DNA from: Curvibacter sp. CHRR-16
Lineage (GTDB): Bacteria; Pseudomonadota; Gammaproteobacteria; Burkholderiales; Burkholderiaceae_C
NCBI RefSeq assembly: GCF_018474005.1
Contig: NZ_JAHCSH010000001.1
Location: forward strand, 558,001 to 622,000
Reading direction: 5' to 3'
DNA length: 64,000 nt
Shown here: one piece after another, positions 56,241-64,000 of the stretch
Position numbering within the stretch: the stretch's first letter is position 1
Layout of the letters: every line of letters begins with the position of its first letter
Made by a program: the position numbers and the translations under genes
The notes under the pieces: model-generated
The model's input: only the letters and a program-made list of their open reading frames with translations
What the model was told of the DNA's origin: nothing
Databases searched by the model: none

Positions 56241-57110
56241 CTACATCTGTAAGCTGCGTGCGGCCACTGCCAGCCAGTCTAGGGGACGCAGGACAGGGCG
56301 TTGTTGCAGTACCCGTGGGCCGAGGTGTTCCACTTGGCGCAGCACGGCCAGACCGCCTTGCACCACGAGGCGCAATTCCCAGCCTAGTCGACCGGGGATG
56401 GTGTGTACCAAATTTTGACCAAATTGCATGCTAGAGCGCGCCCAGCTTGCTAGGTCTGCTATTAAATTGATAGCGTTTGGATGGTTTTTCAGGGTATGGA
56501 GTGCATCCAGCGTGGTGGGCATGTGGTGCTGTTGCAGGCGCTCTATGCTCAAGTAACAGCGATTGCGGGCGTGATCCACGCTGAGGTCTTGCCAAAAGTT
56601 AATAAGCTGCAAGGCAGTGCAAATAGCATCGCTTTGCGCAAGCGATTTTTTATCGTGTATGCCGTACAAGTGCAGCAGCAAACGCCCAATCGGGTTGGCC
56701 GAGCGGCTGCAGTAGTCCAGCACGGCGGCATCGTTTGCATAAAGAACTCCACTGGCGGTGACGCGAATATCCTGCTCAAATGCATCGAGCAATGCGTGCA
56801 GTTGCTCAGTGGGAAGCTGCCACTGCGCGATGGCGTGGTGCAGGTGGGCAAACACGCGTGGCCAGTTTCCTGGGGCTTGGTTGGCGGTAGTGGCGTTTAG
56901 CAGGCAGGCGCGGTAGTGTTGCAACTGGCTCAATCGCTCGTCTGCACTGGCACTGCCTTCATCGGCCAAGTCGTCGGCGGTACGGGCAAAATGGTAGATG
57001 GCTGCAATGGGGGGGCGCAAATGCGCTGGGCACAACCATGAGGCAACAGGAAAGTTTTCGTAATGGTCGATGCCGGGGGTTTTTCCCCGTGATGGCGGTG
57101 TTGCATGCAT
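56241..57110 (-). CDS. hpnC: Hydroxysqualene synthase
   Basis: Converts presqualene diphosphate to hydroxysqualene. 289 residues from ATG 57110; the frame opens 15 codons earlier but MHATPPSRGKTPGIDHYENFP gives the usual N-terminus. First Asp motif DDLADE (46-51), second WQDLSVDHARNRCYLS. It contains the short dispersed repeat (core 56458-56474). First gene of the squalene operon; no squalene-hopene cyclase is in the window. Confidence 0.9.
   Translation of the reverse strand: MHATPPSRGKTPGIDHYENFPVASWLCPAHLRPPIAAIYHFARTADDLADEGSASADERLSQLQHYRACLLNATTANQAPGNWPRVFAHLHHAIAQWQLPTEQLHALLDAFEQDIRVTASGVLYANDAAVLDYCSRSANPIGRLLLHLYGIHDKKSLAQSDAICTALQLINFWQDLSVDHARNRCYLSIERLQQHHMPTTLDALHTLKNHPNAINLIADLASWARSSMQFGQNLVHTIPGRLGWELRLVVQGGLAVLRQVEHLGPRVLQQRPVLRPLDWLAVAARSLQM
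56430..56476 (+). repeat. Short dispersed repeat inside hpnC
   Basis: Core GCTATTAAATTGATAGC at 56458-56474, identical to the cobU copy, with an upstream flank CTAGAGCGCGCCCAGC. Translated on the minus strand as NAINLIAD. Outer limits estimated. Confidence 0.65.
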
Positions 57111-57154
57111 AGCGAATTGTGCCTGTTTACAAGCAACGTTTGACAAGTCTGCCA

Positions 57155-57200
57155 AGCATCTGGATAATTACTAACCAGTCAGTCATTAATTTGCATCAGC
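57155..57200. promoter_or_regulatory. AT-rich leader before the RND efflux operon
   Basis: GATAATTACTAACCAGTCAGTCATTAATTT lies here, read in parts; it has imperfect dyad symmetry and resembles binding sites of TetR-family repressors of RND pumps (ACTAACCAGTCAGT). No TetR gene is adjacent in the window. Low confidence. Confidence 0.25.
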
Positions 57201-57242
57201 AAGTTCGACCGATATTTTTGACCCATCGTGAGAAGTTCAACC

Positions 57243-58337
57243 ATGACATACAAATCCGGCTTTTTGATTGCTGCAGCCTGCTCCGTAGTGGTGCTGCTGT
57301 CTGCCTGCTCCAAAACGGAGGTGGCGCCAGAACCTGTTCGAGCAGTGCGAATTGTCACTGTAGCGGCAGACCAGATTCAGACGCAGCGCGAATTCGCTGG
57401 TGAAGTGCGAGCGCGTGTGGAGTCGAATTTGGGCTTTCGCGTAGCAGGCAAGGTGATACGCCGTGCCGTCGAACTGGGGCAAACCGTGCAGGCTGGCCAA
57501 GTGCTAGCGCAACTCGATCCGCAAGATTACAAGCTGCAAACCGAGGCTGCCAAAGCACAGCTGCAAGCAGCGCAGGTGAATTTGGATTTGGCACTAGCAG
57601 ATTTGAAGCGCTATCGCGAACTGCGTGCGCAAAATTTCATCAGCAGTGCTGAGTTGGATAAACACGAAGGCACCTACAAATCAGCGCAAGCTTCATGGGA
57701 TCAGGCCAAAGCCCAACTCAACAGTCAAAGCAATCAAGTGGGTTACACCACATTGGTTGCTGATGCACCCGGTGTCGTAACGCTGGTGTCGGTAGAGGTT
57801 GGTCAAGTGGTTGCCGCTGGTGCGACAGTGGTGCAAGTGGCACAGCAAGGAGCACGTGAGGTGGTGTTTGCTGTGCCAGAGGATTGGGTTGGTCGTATAC
57901 GTGTTGGCAGCACTCTGACAGCCAAGCTGTGGAATAGCACCGATGAAGTCAAGGCCACTGTGCGCGAAGTAGCGGCTAGCGCTGACTCCGTGACCCGTAC
58001 CTTCACCGTGCGTGCTACTTTGCCTGCGCAAGCCAATTGGGCTTTGGGTACCACAGCCAGTGTGATGCCTATTGTGGCTGCGGACGCAGCAGCGCCTGCA
58101 GTGATCAAGCTGCCTACCAGTGCGTTGCTGCAGTCGGGTGGAAAAACAGTGGTCTGGGTGCTGGACAAGAGCACCATGGCCGTACACCAAAAACCGGTAC
58201 AAGTGCAGGGAGCCGATGGCAATAGCGTTGTCCTCAAAGAGGGCCTGCAGCCTGGTCAGCAAGTTGTTATTGCAGGTGTCCATGTGCTGACTGAAGGTGA
58301 GAAAGTGACGATTTACCAAGAGTCCGGCAAGCCTTGA
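57243..58337 (+). CDS. RND efflux system periplasmic adaptor (membrane fusion) lipoprotein
   Basis: A 364-residue adaptor linking an RND pump to an outer-membrane channel. Signal peptide with lipobox VLLSAC (C22). Lipoyl/barrel-sandwich halves around ARVESNLGFRVAGKVIRRAVELGQTVQAGQVLAQLD (read in parts) and a helical hairpin (residues about 90-150). ATG 57243 chosen; GTG 57228 would add five residues. The pump gene follows 10 bases later. No outer-membrane factor gene is in the window. Confidence 0.9.
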   Translation: MTYKSGFLIAAACSVVVLLSACSKTEVAPEPVRAVRIVTVAADQIQTQREFAGEVRARVESNLGFRVAGKVIRRAVELGQTVQAGQVLAQLDPQDYKLQTEAAKAQLQAAQVNLDLALADLKRYRELRAQNFISSAELDKHEGTYKSAQASWDQAKAQLNSQSNQVGYTTLVADAPGVVTLVSVEVGQVVAAGATVVQVAQQGAREVVFAVPEDWVGRIRVGSTLTAKLWNSTDEVKATVREVAASADSVTRTFTVRATLPAQANWALGTTASVMPIVAADAAAPAVIKLPTSALLQSGGKTVVWVLDKSTMAVHQKPVQVQGADGNSVVLKEGLQPGQQVVIAGVHVLTEGEKVTIYQESGKP

Positions 58338-58347
58338 GGAGTGATTG

Positions 58348-61300
58348 ATGAATACTGAAAAAAATACCGAGAAAAAAGGCTTCAACATATCGCGTTGGGC
58401 CTTGGAGCACTCGGCCTTGACGCGTTATTTGATGATCGTGTTGATGGTCTTGGGCATTGCGGCTTACTTCCAATTAGGGCAAGACGAAGATCCTCCATTT
58501 ACCTTCCGGGTGATGACGGTACGCGCATACTGGCCTGGTGCTTCGGCTCAGCAAATGGCCGACCAAGTCACAGCCAAGTTGGAGCGCACTTTGCAAGAAG
58601 TGCCCAAGGCTGGCAATTTGCGCAGTTTTTCCAAACCCGGTGAGACATTGATCACCTTTGAACTGAAGGACTCCACCAAGGAGGCTGATGTTCAGGGCTT
58701 GTTCTACACCGTGCGCAAAAAAATTGGTGATATCAAGCAAACGCTGCCCAGTGGGGTGCAAGGTCCGTTCTTTAACGATGACTTTGGCGATGTCTATGGC
58801 GTTCTCTATGCGTTGCGCTCAGACGGTTTTTCGTTGGCAGAGATGAAAGACTACGCCGATACCGTGCGCCAGCGCTTGTTGCAAGTGCCTGATGTGGCCA
58901 AGGTGGATATTTATGGTGACCAAGAAGAACAAATTTTCTTGGAAATATCACAAAAACGCTTGGCTCAGCTAGGCCTGACATCGGCTCAAGTGCTAGATCA
59001 ACTGAGCCAGCAAAACGCTATCGAATACGCGGGTGAAATGCATACCAAGTTGGATGCCATTCCTATTCGTGTGGCCGGTCAACTGCGCACTTTGGATGAC
59101 ATCAAGAACATGCCTATCCGCGGTTCTTCGGGCAAGCAGTTGCGTTTGGGTGATATTGCGGATGTGAAACGCAGCTACGTGGATCCTAAGAGCGTAGCGG
59201 TGCATTACCAAGGTGAGCAGGTGGTGGCCTTGGGCATTTCCATGAGCAAGGGCGGAGACATCATCCAACTGGGCAAAGCATTGAAGCAAGCTTCCGAGCA
59301 CATCAGCAAGGAGTTGCCAGCTGGTTTGACTTTGGTGCAGGTGCAAGACCAGCCCAAGGCCGTGGCTACTTCGGTCAATGAGTTTGTTCGCTCCTTGATG
59401 GAAGCGGTGGTGATTGTGTTGGCAGTGAGCTTTGTGAGCTTGGGCTTGCACAAGCGTGAAGGTAAGCAAGCCTGGTGGAAGCGCTATTACGTAGACATTC
59501 GTCCAGGTTTGGTAGTTGCCATTACTATTCCGTTGGTCTTGGCTCTGACCTTCTTAGGCATGCGCTACTGGGGCATTGGTTTGCACAAAATTTCCTTGGG
59601 CTCCTTGATCATTGCCCTGGGTTTGCTGGTGGACGATGCCATCATTGCGGTGGAAATGATGGTGCGCAAAATGGAGGAGGGCTATGACCGCTTCCGTGCT
59701 GCTACCTATGCGTATGAAGTAACCGCCATGCCTATGCTGACGGGTACGCTGATCACGGCCGCAGGTTTCTTGCCCATCGGTACTGCCAAGTCCACGGTGG
59801 GCGAGTACACCTTCGCCATCTTCGGTGTGACGGCTTTAGCCTTGGTATTGAGCTGGATTGTGTCCGTCTATTTTGTGCCTTACTTGGGTCACGCGTTGCT
59901 CAAAGTGAAACCCCATGCTGGTGGTCACGGCGAGGTGTTTGATGGTCCTTTCTATGATGGTTTCCGCAAGTTGGTGAATGCTTGCGTGCGCTATCGCTGG
60001 ACTACGATTGGTATCACGGTGGCGGTGTTTGCGCTGGGTATCTTTGGCATGAGCAAGGTGCAGCAGCAGTTTTTCCCTGATTCGTCGCGCCTGGAGATTT
60101 TGGTGGATGCGTGGTTCCCTGAGGGCACCTCCATTGAAGCCAACGAAGAAGTGACCCATCGCTTGGAAAAACGCTTGATGGTTGAAACGGGTGTAGAAAA
60201 CGTGACCACTTGGATTGGTTCGGGTATACCTCGTATCTATTTGCCCTTGGATCAAGTGTTCCAACAATCCAACGTATCCCAGTTGATTGTGCTGTCCAAG
60301 GATTTGCACGCTCGTGAAGCATTGCGAGTCAAGTTGCCGGCAATTTTGGCCAAAGAGTTCCCGGAAATCCGTGGTCGCGTCAAGCTCTTGCCCAACGGCC
60401 CTCCAGTGCCATATCCAGTGCAGTTCCGTTTGGTTGGTGATGATCCAAAAGTGTTGCGTGCATGGGCTGACGAGGTGAAAGCCGCAATGAATGCCAATCC
60501 CCACGCACGACTGGTGAATGACAACTGGAATGAGTCCATCAAGACCATCCATTTGAATATTGACCAAGACAAGGCGCGTGTATTGGGTGTCACGAGTCAG
60601 AGCATTGCGCAAGCAGCGGATACTTTGCTCAAGGGTGCCACTGTGGGGCAATTCCGTGAAGGCGATAAGCTCATCAGTATCGTGCTGCGCCAGCCGCAAA
60701 ACGAGCGCGACACCATCAGTGACTTGGCCAACGTGTATTTGCCAACTACATCGGGACGTGCCATACCGCTGACACAAATTGCTAAGCCAGAGTTTTCTTG
60801 GGAGCCTGGTGTGATGTGGCGTGAAGGTCGTGCCTACGCGATCACCGTGCAATCGGACGTGGAAGATGGTGTGCAACCAGCTACTTTGTCTGAGCAGTTG
60901 CTGCCCAAGGTGAAGGAAATAGAAGCCCGTTGGCGTGAAAAGTATGGCGTGCAATACCACGTCATAGTGGCCGGTGCTGTGGCTGAAAGCAGCAAAGGCC
61001 AAGTCTCTATCGTCGAAGGGCTGCCCATTGCCTTGTTCGTGATCTTCACACTGCTCATGCTGCAATTGCAAAGCTTCAGCCGCTCTGTGCTGGTGTACCT
61101 GACTGGACCTTTGGGCTTGGCAGGTGTTGCGGGAGCTTTGTTGATCTTTAACCGCCCGTTTGGATTCGTGGCTATGTTGGGGGCCTTGGCCTTGATGGGC
61201 ATGATTCAGCGTAACTCGGTGATTTTGATCGATCAAATCGAGCAAGAGCGCGCTGTTGGAAAGGCTGCATGGAACGCGATTGTGGATGCGACAGTAAGCC

Positions 61301-61488
61301 GACTGCGCCCGATTGTGTTGACTGCTGCTGCTGCTGTGCTGTCCATGATTCCGTTGACTCGCTCTGAGTTCTGGGGACCTATGGCTGTGGCCATCATGGG
61401 CGGTTTGATTGTCGCAACCTTGCTCACATTGTTGGCTTTGCCTGCTATGTACGCTGCATGGTTCCGGGTTAAACCTGCAGCCCAGTGA
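58348..61488 (+). CDS. RND family efflux transporter permease
   Basis: A 1046-residue inner-membrane pump of the AcrB-like HAE family. Charged N-terminus, first transmembrane helix at about 25-45, two large periplasmic loops, and the proton-relay pair D429-D430 in LGLLVDDAIIAVE in helix 4. GMIQRNSVILIDQIEQ marks the second-half helix-10 region. Substrates unknown; biocides, dyes or metals are possible. A TTG at 58345 immediately precedes the ATG. Confidence 0.92.
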   Translation: MNTEKNTEKKGFNISRWALEHSALTRYLMIVLMVLGIAAYFQLGQDEDPPFTFRVMTVRAYWPGASAQQMADQVTAKLERTLQEVPKAGNLRSFSKPGETLITFELKDSTKEADVQGLFYTVRKKIGDIKQTLPSGVQGPFFNDDFGDVYGVLYALRSDGFSLAEMKDYADTVRQRLLQVPDVAKVDIYGDQEEQIFLEISQKRLAQLGLTSAQVLDQLSQQNAIEYAGEMHTKLDAIPIRVAGQLRTLDDIKNMPIRGSSGKQLRLGDIADVKRSYVDPKSVAVHYQGEQVVALGISMSKGGDIIQLGKALKQASEHISKELPAGLTLVQVQDQPKAVATSVNEFVRSLMEAVVIVLAVSFVSLGLHKREGKQAWWKRYYVDIRPGLVVAITIPLVLALTFLGMRYWGIGLHKISLGSLIIALGLLVDDAIIAVEMMVRKMEEGYDRFRAATYAYEVTAMPMLTGTLITAAGFLPIGTAKSTVGEYTFAIFGVTALALVLSWIVSVYFVPYLGHALLKVKPHAGGHGEVFDGPFYDGFRKLVNACVRYRWTTIGITVAVFALGIFGMSKVQQQFFPDSSRLEILVDAWFPEGTSIEANEEVTHRLEKRLMVETGVENVTTWIGSGIPRIYLPLDQVFQQSNVSQLIVLSKDLHAREALRVKLPAILAKEFPEIRGRVKLLPNGPPVPYPVQFRLVGDDPKVLRAWADEVKAAMNANPHARLVNDNWNESIKTIHLNIDQDKARVLGVTSQSIAQAADTLLKGATVGQFREGDKLISIVLRQPQNERDTISDLANVYLPTTSGRAIPLTQIAKPEFSWEPGVMWREGRAYAITVQSDVEDGVQPATLSEQLLPKVKEIEARWREKYGVQYHVIVAGAVAESSKGQVSIVEGLPIALFVIFTLLMLQLQSFSRSVLVYLTGPLGLAGVAGALLIFNRPFGFVAMLGALALMGMIQRNSVILIDQIEQERAVGKAAWNAIVDATVSRLRPIVLTAAAAVLSMIPLTRSEFWGPMAVAIMGGLIVATLLTLLALPAMYAAWFRVKPAAQ

Positions 61489-61514
61489 TCGCAAAGAGAG
61501 GCCTAAGATAAGGT

Positions 61515-61520
61515 TAGAAT
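61515..61520 (+). promoter_or_regulatory. -10 candidate for tRNA-Leu
   Basis: TAGAAT, 10 bases before the mature tRNA 5' end. No matching -35 hexamer at 17 bases. Low-moderate confidence. Confidence 0.35.
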
Positions 61521-61530
61521 GGCAGACCTT

Positions 61531-61617
61531 GCGCGGGTGGCGAAATTGGTAGACGCACCAGGTTTAGGTCCTGACGCCAGCAATGGTGTGGGGGTTCGAG
61601 TCCCCCCCCGCGCACCA
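61531..61617 (+). tRNA. tRNA-Leu (anticodon TAG)
   Basis: An 87-nt gene with encoded CCA. The acceptor stem GCGCGGG pairs with CCCGCGC; D arm TGGCGAAATTGGTAGACGCA; anticodon loop TTTAGGT gives TAG (reads CUA/CUN); a long variable arm as in class II tRNAs; T arm GGGGGTTCGAGTCCCCC. The gene lies just before tig, as in relatives. Confidence 0.95.
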
Positions 61618-61677
61618 GACATCTGTTGCAGCGATGCAAGTTCTTGCCGCTGTTCTACCCTCAGATAGCGAACACGT

Positions 61678-61701
61678 ATTGCAGCCCTTCGGGGCTGCAA
61701 T
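61678..61701 (+). terminator. UUCG-capped hairpin between tRNA-Leu and tig
   Basis: A perfect 10-base stem (ATTGCAGCCC / GGGCTGCAAT) with a TTCG tetraloop, 61 bases after the tRNA. No T-run follows (TGCCATATG), so it is a candidate terminator or a 5' leader structure for tig, ending 24 bases before the tig start. Confidence 0.5.
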
Positions 61702-61725
61702 GCCATATGTACACAGGAGTTAAGC

Positions 61726-63033
61726 ATGGCCGTAACGGTTGAAAAATTGGAAAAACTGGAACGCAAGATCACCTTGACCTTGCCCGTAGGTGATATTCAG
61801 ACTGAAGTGGACAGCCGTCTGCGTAAGTTGGCCAGAACCGTCAAGATGGACGGTTTCCGTCCTGGCAAGGTGCCCATGAATGTGGTGGCTCAACGCTACG
61901 GCTACTCTGTCCACTACGAAGTGATGAATGACAAGGTCGGTCAAGCATTCTTTCAAGCGGCCAACGAAGCCGAACTGCGTGTAGCTGGTCAGCCCAAGAT
62001 CACGGAAGCCGATGGCGCTCCCGAAGGTCAAGTGGCTTTTGATGCCGTTTTCGAGGTGTATCCAGAAGTGCAAATCGGTGATCTGGCCGCTGCAGAAGTC
62101 GAGAAAGTCTCTTCCGAAGTGACCGACGGTGCTATCGACAAGACCTTGGAGATTCTGCGCAAGCAACGCCGCACCTTCGCCCAACGTCCCGCTGCGGAAG
62201 CTGCACAAGACACCGATCGCGTGACGGTGGACTTTGAAGGCAAGATTGATGGCGAGCCTTTCGCTGGTGGCAAAGCCGAAGCTTTCCAATTCATCTTGGG
62301 TGACGGTCAAATGCTCAAGGAGTTTGAAGACGCAACCCGTGGCATGAAGGTGGGAGAGAGCAAGACTTTCCCCTTGTCTTTCCCCGCTGACTACCATGGC
62401 AAAGATGTGGCTGGCAAAACAGCAGACTTCTTGGTTACCCTCAAGAAGCTGGAAGCAGCCAATCTGCCAGCTATTGATGAAGCACTGGTGAAGTCTTTGG
62501 GTATTGCTGAAGGCACTGTCCAAGCTCTGCGCGCAGACATTCGCAAGAACTTGGAGCGCGAAGTGAAGTTCCGTTTGTTGGCTCGCAACAAGCAAGCTGC
62601 TATGGATGCTTTGCTGACCAAGGCCGAGTTGGATTTGCCCAAGTCAGTCGTGGAGGCTGAGATCAACCGCATGATTGAATCCGCTCGTGCTGATCTGAAG
62701 CAGCGTGGTATCAAGGATGCGGACAAGGCACCTATCCCCGCCGACATTTTCCGTGAGCAGGCTGAGCGTCGCGTGCGTTTGGGCTTGGTGGTGGCTGAGT
62801 TGGTCAAAACCAACAAATTGGAAGCCCAACCCGAGCAACTCAAAGCCCACGTTGAAGAGTTGGCTTCTAGCTATGAAAAGCCTGAAGATGTTGTCCGTTG
62901 GTATTTCAGCGACAACCGCCGCATGGCCGAAGTAGAAGCCATCGTGATTGAAAACAATGTGACTGAGTTTATCTTGGCTAAAGCCAAGGTGACAGATAAA
63001 GCCGTTGCTTTTGATGAGCTGATGGGTAACTGA
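61726..63033 (+). CDS. tig: Trigger factor
   Basis: Ribosome-associated chaperone and peptidyl-prolyl isomerase. 435 residues: ribosome-binding N-terminus including GFRPGKVPMNVVAQRYG, FKBP-type domain (residues about 165-245, TDRVTVDFEGKIDGEPF), and a helical C-terminal domain. GGAGT precedes the ATG. Upstream of clpP and clpX, the typical order. Confidence 0.96.
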   Translation: MAVTVEKLEKLERKITLTLPVGDIQTEVDSRLRKLARTVKMDGFRPGKVPMNVVAQRYGYSVHYEVMNDKVGQAFFQAANEAELRVAGQPKITEADGAPEGQVAFDAVFEVYPEVQIGDLAAAEVEKVSSEVTDGAIDKTLEILRKQRRTFAQRPAAEAAQDTDRVTVDFEGKIDGEPFAGGKAEAFQFILGDGQMLKEFEDATRGMKVGESKTFPLSFPADYHGKDVAGKTADFLVTLKKLEAANLPAIDEALVKSLGIAEGTVQALRADIRKNLEREVKFRLLARNKQAAMDALLTKAELDLPKSVVEAEINRMIESARADLKQRGIKDADKAPIPADIFREQAERRVRLGLVVAELVKTNKLEAQPEQLKAHVEELASSYEKPEDVVRWYFSDNRRMAEVEAIVIENNVTEFILAKAKVTDKAVAFDELMGN

Positions 63034-63073
63034 TGCTTACCTCCCGCGAGGGAGTTTCAGCAGAAAAAATACC

Positions 63074-63119
63074 AATGGGGTTTGCAGCAGGACTTGCAGT
63101 TCCGCCGCCAAACCCCATT
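63074..63119 (+). terminator. Long-loop hairpin between tig and clpP
   Basis: AATGGGGTTT (63074-63083) pairs with AAACCCCATT (63110-63119), ten bases with a 26-base loop that can itself form a small hairpin. It is followed by TCCATTAGC, not a T-run, so termination is uncertain. Confidence 0.4.
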
Positions 63120-63172
63120 TCCATTAGCAGTATCCTTTTTGGGTACAGTAACGCACATTAATTGGAGCGCAT

Positions 63173-63802
63173 ATGAATTGGAAAAACGCAATGGCAGGAG
63201 CACTGGATACCCAAGCTTTGGGCATGATCCCCATGGTGATCGAGCAGTCGGGTCGCGGTGAGCGCTCCTATGACATTTACTCGCGCTTGCTCAAAGAGCG
63301 TGTCATTTTCTTGGTCGGTCCTGTGAATGATCAGTCGGCCAACTTGGTGGTGGCCCAACTGCTGTTCTTGGAAAGCGAAAACCCCGACAAAGATATTTCG
63401 CTCTACATCAACTCTCCTGGTGGTTCTGTGTCTGCAGGCATGGCCATCTACGACACCATGAACTTCATCAAGCCTGATGTGTCTACGCTGTGCACCGGCA
63501 TGGCGGCCAGCATGGGGGCTTTTCTGTTGTCAGCAGGAGCTAAGGGCAAGCGTTTTTCTTTGCCCAATTCCAAAGTCATGATTCATCAGCCTTTGGGTGG
63601 AGCACAAGGCCAGGCCACTGAAATTGAAATTCATGCGCGCGAAATTCTCAAAACACGCGAGCAACTGAACAAAATCTTGGCCGACAACACAGGCCAACCA
63701 TTGGACAAAATTGAGCGTGATACTGAGCGCGACTACTTCTTGACGGCTGATGAAGCCAAGGACTATGGTTTGGTTGATCAGGTGATCAGCAAGCGTCCTT
63801 GA
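63173..63802 (+). CDS. clpP: ATP-dependent Clp protease proteolytic subunit
   Basis: Serine protease of the ClpXP and ClpAP complexes. 209 residues. Catalytic S113 ([11 protein letters not shown]) and H138 (MIHQPLGG) are seen, and the third residue (Asp) lies near the C-terminus. [25 protein letters not shown] is the usual N-terminus. TGGAGC precedes the ATG. Confidence 0.97.
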   Translation: MNWKNAMAGALDTQALGMIPMVIEQSGRGERSYDIYSRLLKERVIFLVGPVNDQSANLVVAQLLFLESENPDKDISLYINSPGGSVSAGMAIYDTMNFIKPDVSTLCTGMAASMGAFLLSAGAKGKRFSLPNSKVMIHQPLGGAQGQATEIEIHAREILKTREQLNKILADNTGQPLDKIERDTERDYFLTADEAKDYGLVDQVISKRP

Positions 63803-63838
63803 GAAGTACCCTTAACCAGTTTGTAAAGGCGTTAACGC

Positions 63839-64000
63839 ATGGCGGATAAGAAGACCCCCTCCGGTGAGAAAACCTTGTATTGCTCTTTCTGTGGTAAGAG
63901 CCAACATGAGGTAAAAAAACTCATTGCGGGGCCATCGGTTTTTGTGTGCGATGAGTGCATCGATTTGTGCAACGAAATCATCCGCGATGAGTTGCCTGCC
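63839..64000 (+). CDS. clpX: ATP-dependent Clp protease ATP-binding subunit ClpX, N-terminal part
   Basis: First 54 residues of the unfoldase partner of ClpP. The four-Cys zinc-binding domain is complete: C15, C18 ([12 protein letters not shown]) and C37, C40 (VCDECIDLC). The gene runs off the window end. It starts 36 bases after clpP on the same strand. Confidence 0.95.
   Translation, partial: MADKKTPSGEKTLYCSFCGKSQHEVKKLIAGPSVFVCDECIDLCNEIIRDELPA

Noticed and set aside
59836..61494. Open frame of 552 codons on the minus strand inside the RND pump gene
   Set aside because: Antisense shadow of a gene with full family motifs; composition rich in His, Gln and Arg with no recognisable domain.

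Overview
The window is chromosomal DNA from a betaproteobacterium of the order Burkholderiales, most likely the family Comamonadaceae. I infer this from gene order (phaC-phaA-phaB; zapB-zapA-6S RNA; exbB-exbD-lpxK-trm112-kdsB-adk; yfgM-bamB-der; tRNA-Leu-tig-clpP-clpX), from the Bug/Tct tricarboxylate transporter, and from protein style. No species-level marker is present. Coding density is very high and the longest stretch without a gene (4979-5306) is filled by a cobalamin riboswitch. Most genes look like core chromosome; no prophage, transposase or CRISPR array was seen.

Layout. 1-2754: end of the PHB synthesis operon (phaC end, phaA, phaB). 2860-4978: an HD-GYP protein converging on zapB-like/zapA and a 6S RNA gene on the minus strand. 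5018-22202: a large cobalamin block, riboswitch-btuB-cobB-cobU-btuFCD-cobO-cbiB-cobD, then an interruption (vapBC toxin-antitoxin, an AAA ATPase plus TOPRIM/DUF3226-type pair, an alpha/beta hydrolase), then cobQ-cobT-cobS-cobC. It covers corrinoid uptake, a,c-amidation, adenosylation, amidation and nucleotide-loop assembly; corrin-ring genes are not in the window. 22221-23793: a lipoprotein, a DUF2322 protein and an NlpC/P60 hydrolase. 23963-29102: sodB, hisS, yfgM, bamB, der. 29107-30864: lexA with its own SOS box, and an asparaginase. 30857-34769: minus-strand envelope operon (exbB, exbD, lpxK, trm112, kdsB, adk). 35028-41550: xseA, a TctDE-like two-component system and the divergent tctCBA transporter. 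41555-44125: Lrp/AsnC regulator divergent from ornithine cyclodeaminase and arginase (arginine to proline). 44268-52532: DUF2059 protein, LysE exporter, FAH-family protein, slyX, hemH, a penicillin-acylase family protein, and a LysR regulator divergent from a quinone-oxidoreductase-like MDR protein. 52569-57110: second HD-GYP protein and hpnE-hpnD-hpnC (squalene synthesis). 57243-61488: RND efflux adaptor and pump. 61531-64000: tRNA-Leu(TAG), tig, clpP and the start of clpX.

Points that stand out: (1) the vapBC and AAA-ATPase/TOPRIM pair lodged in the middle of the cobalamin cluster, a candidate defence module; (2) a family of short repeats with a 17-nt palindromic core (GCTAT-N7-ATAGC or close variants) found six times, each time inside a coding sequence (cobU, cbiB, cobS, lpxK, hpnE, hpnC) and translated in frame; (3) an exported alpha/beta hydrolase overlapping cobQ by ATGA; (4) several palindromic operator candidates, at vapBC, lexA, ahead of sodB, and between the Lrp-type regulator and ornithine cyclodeaminase.
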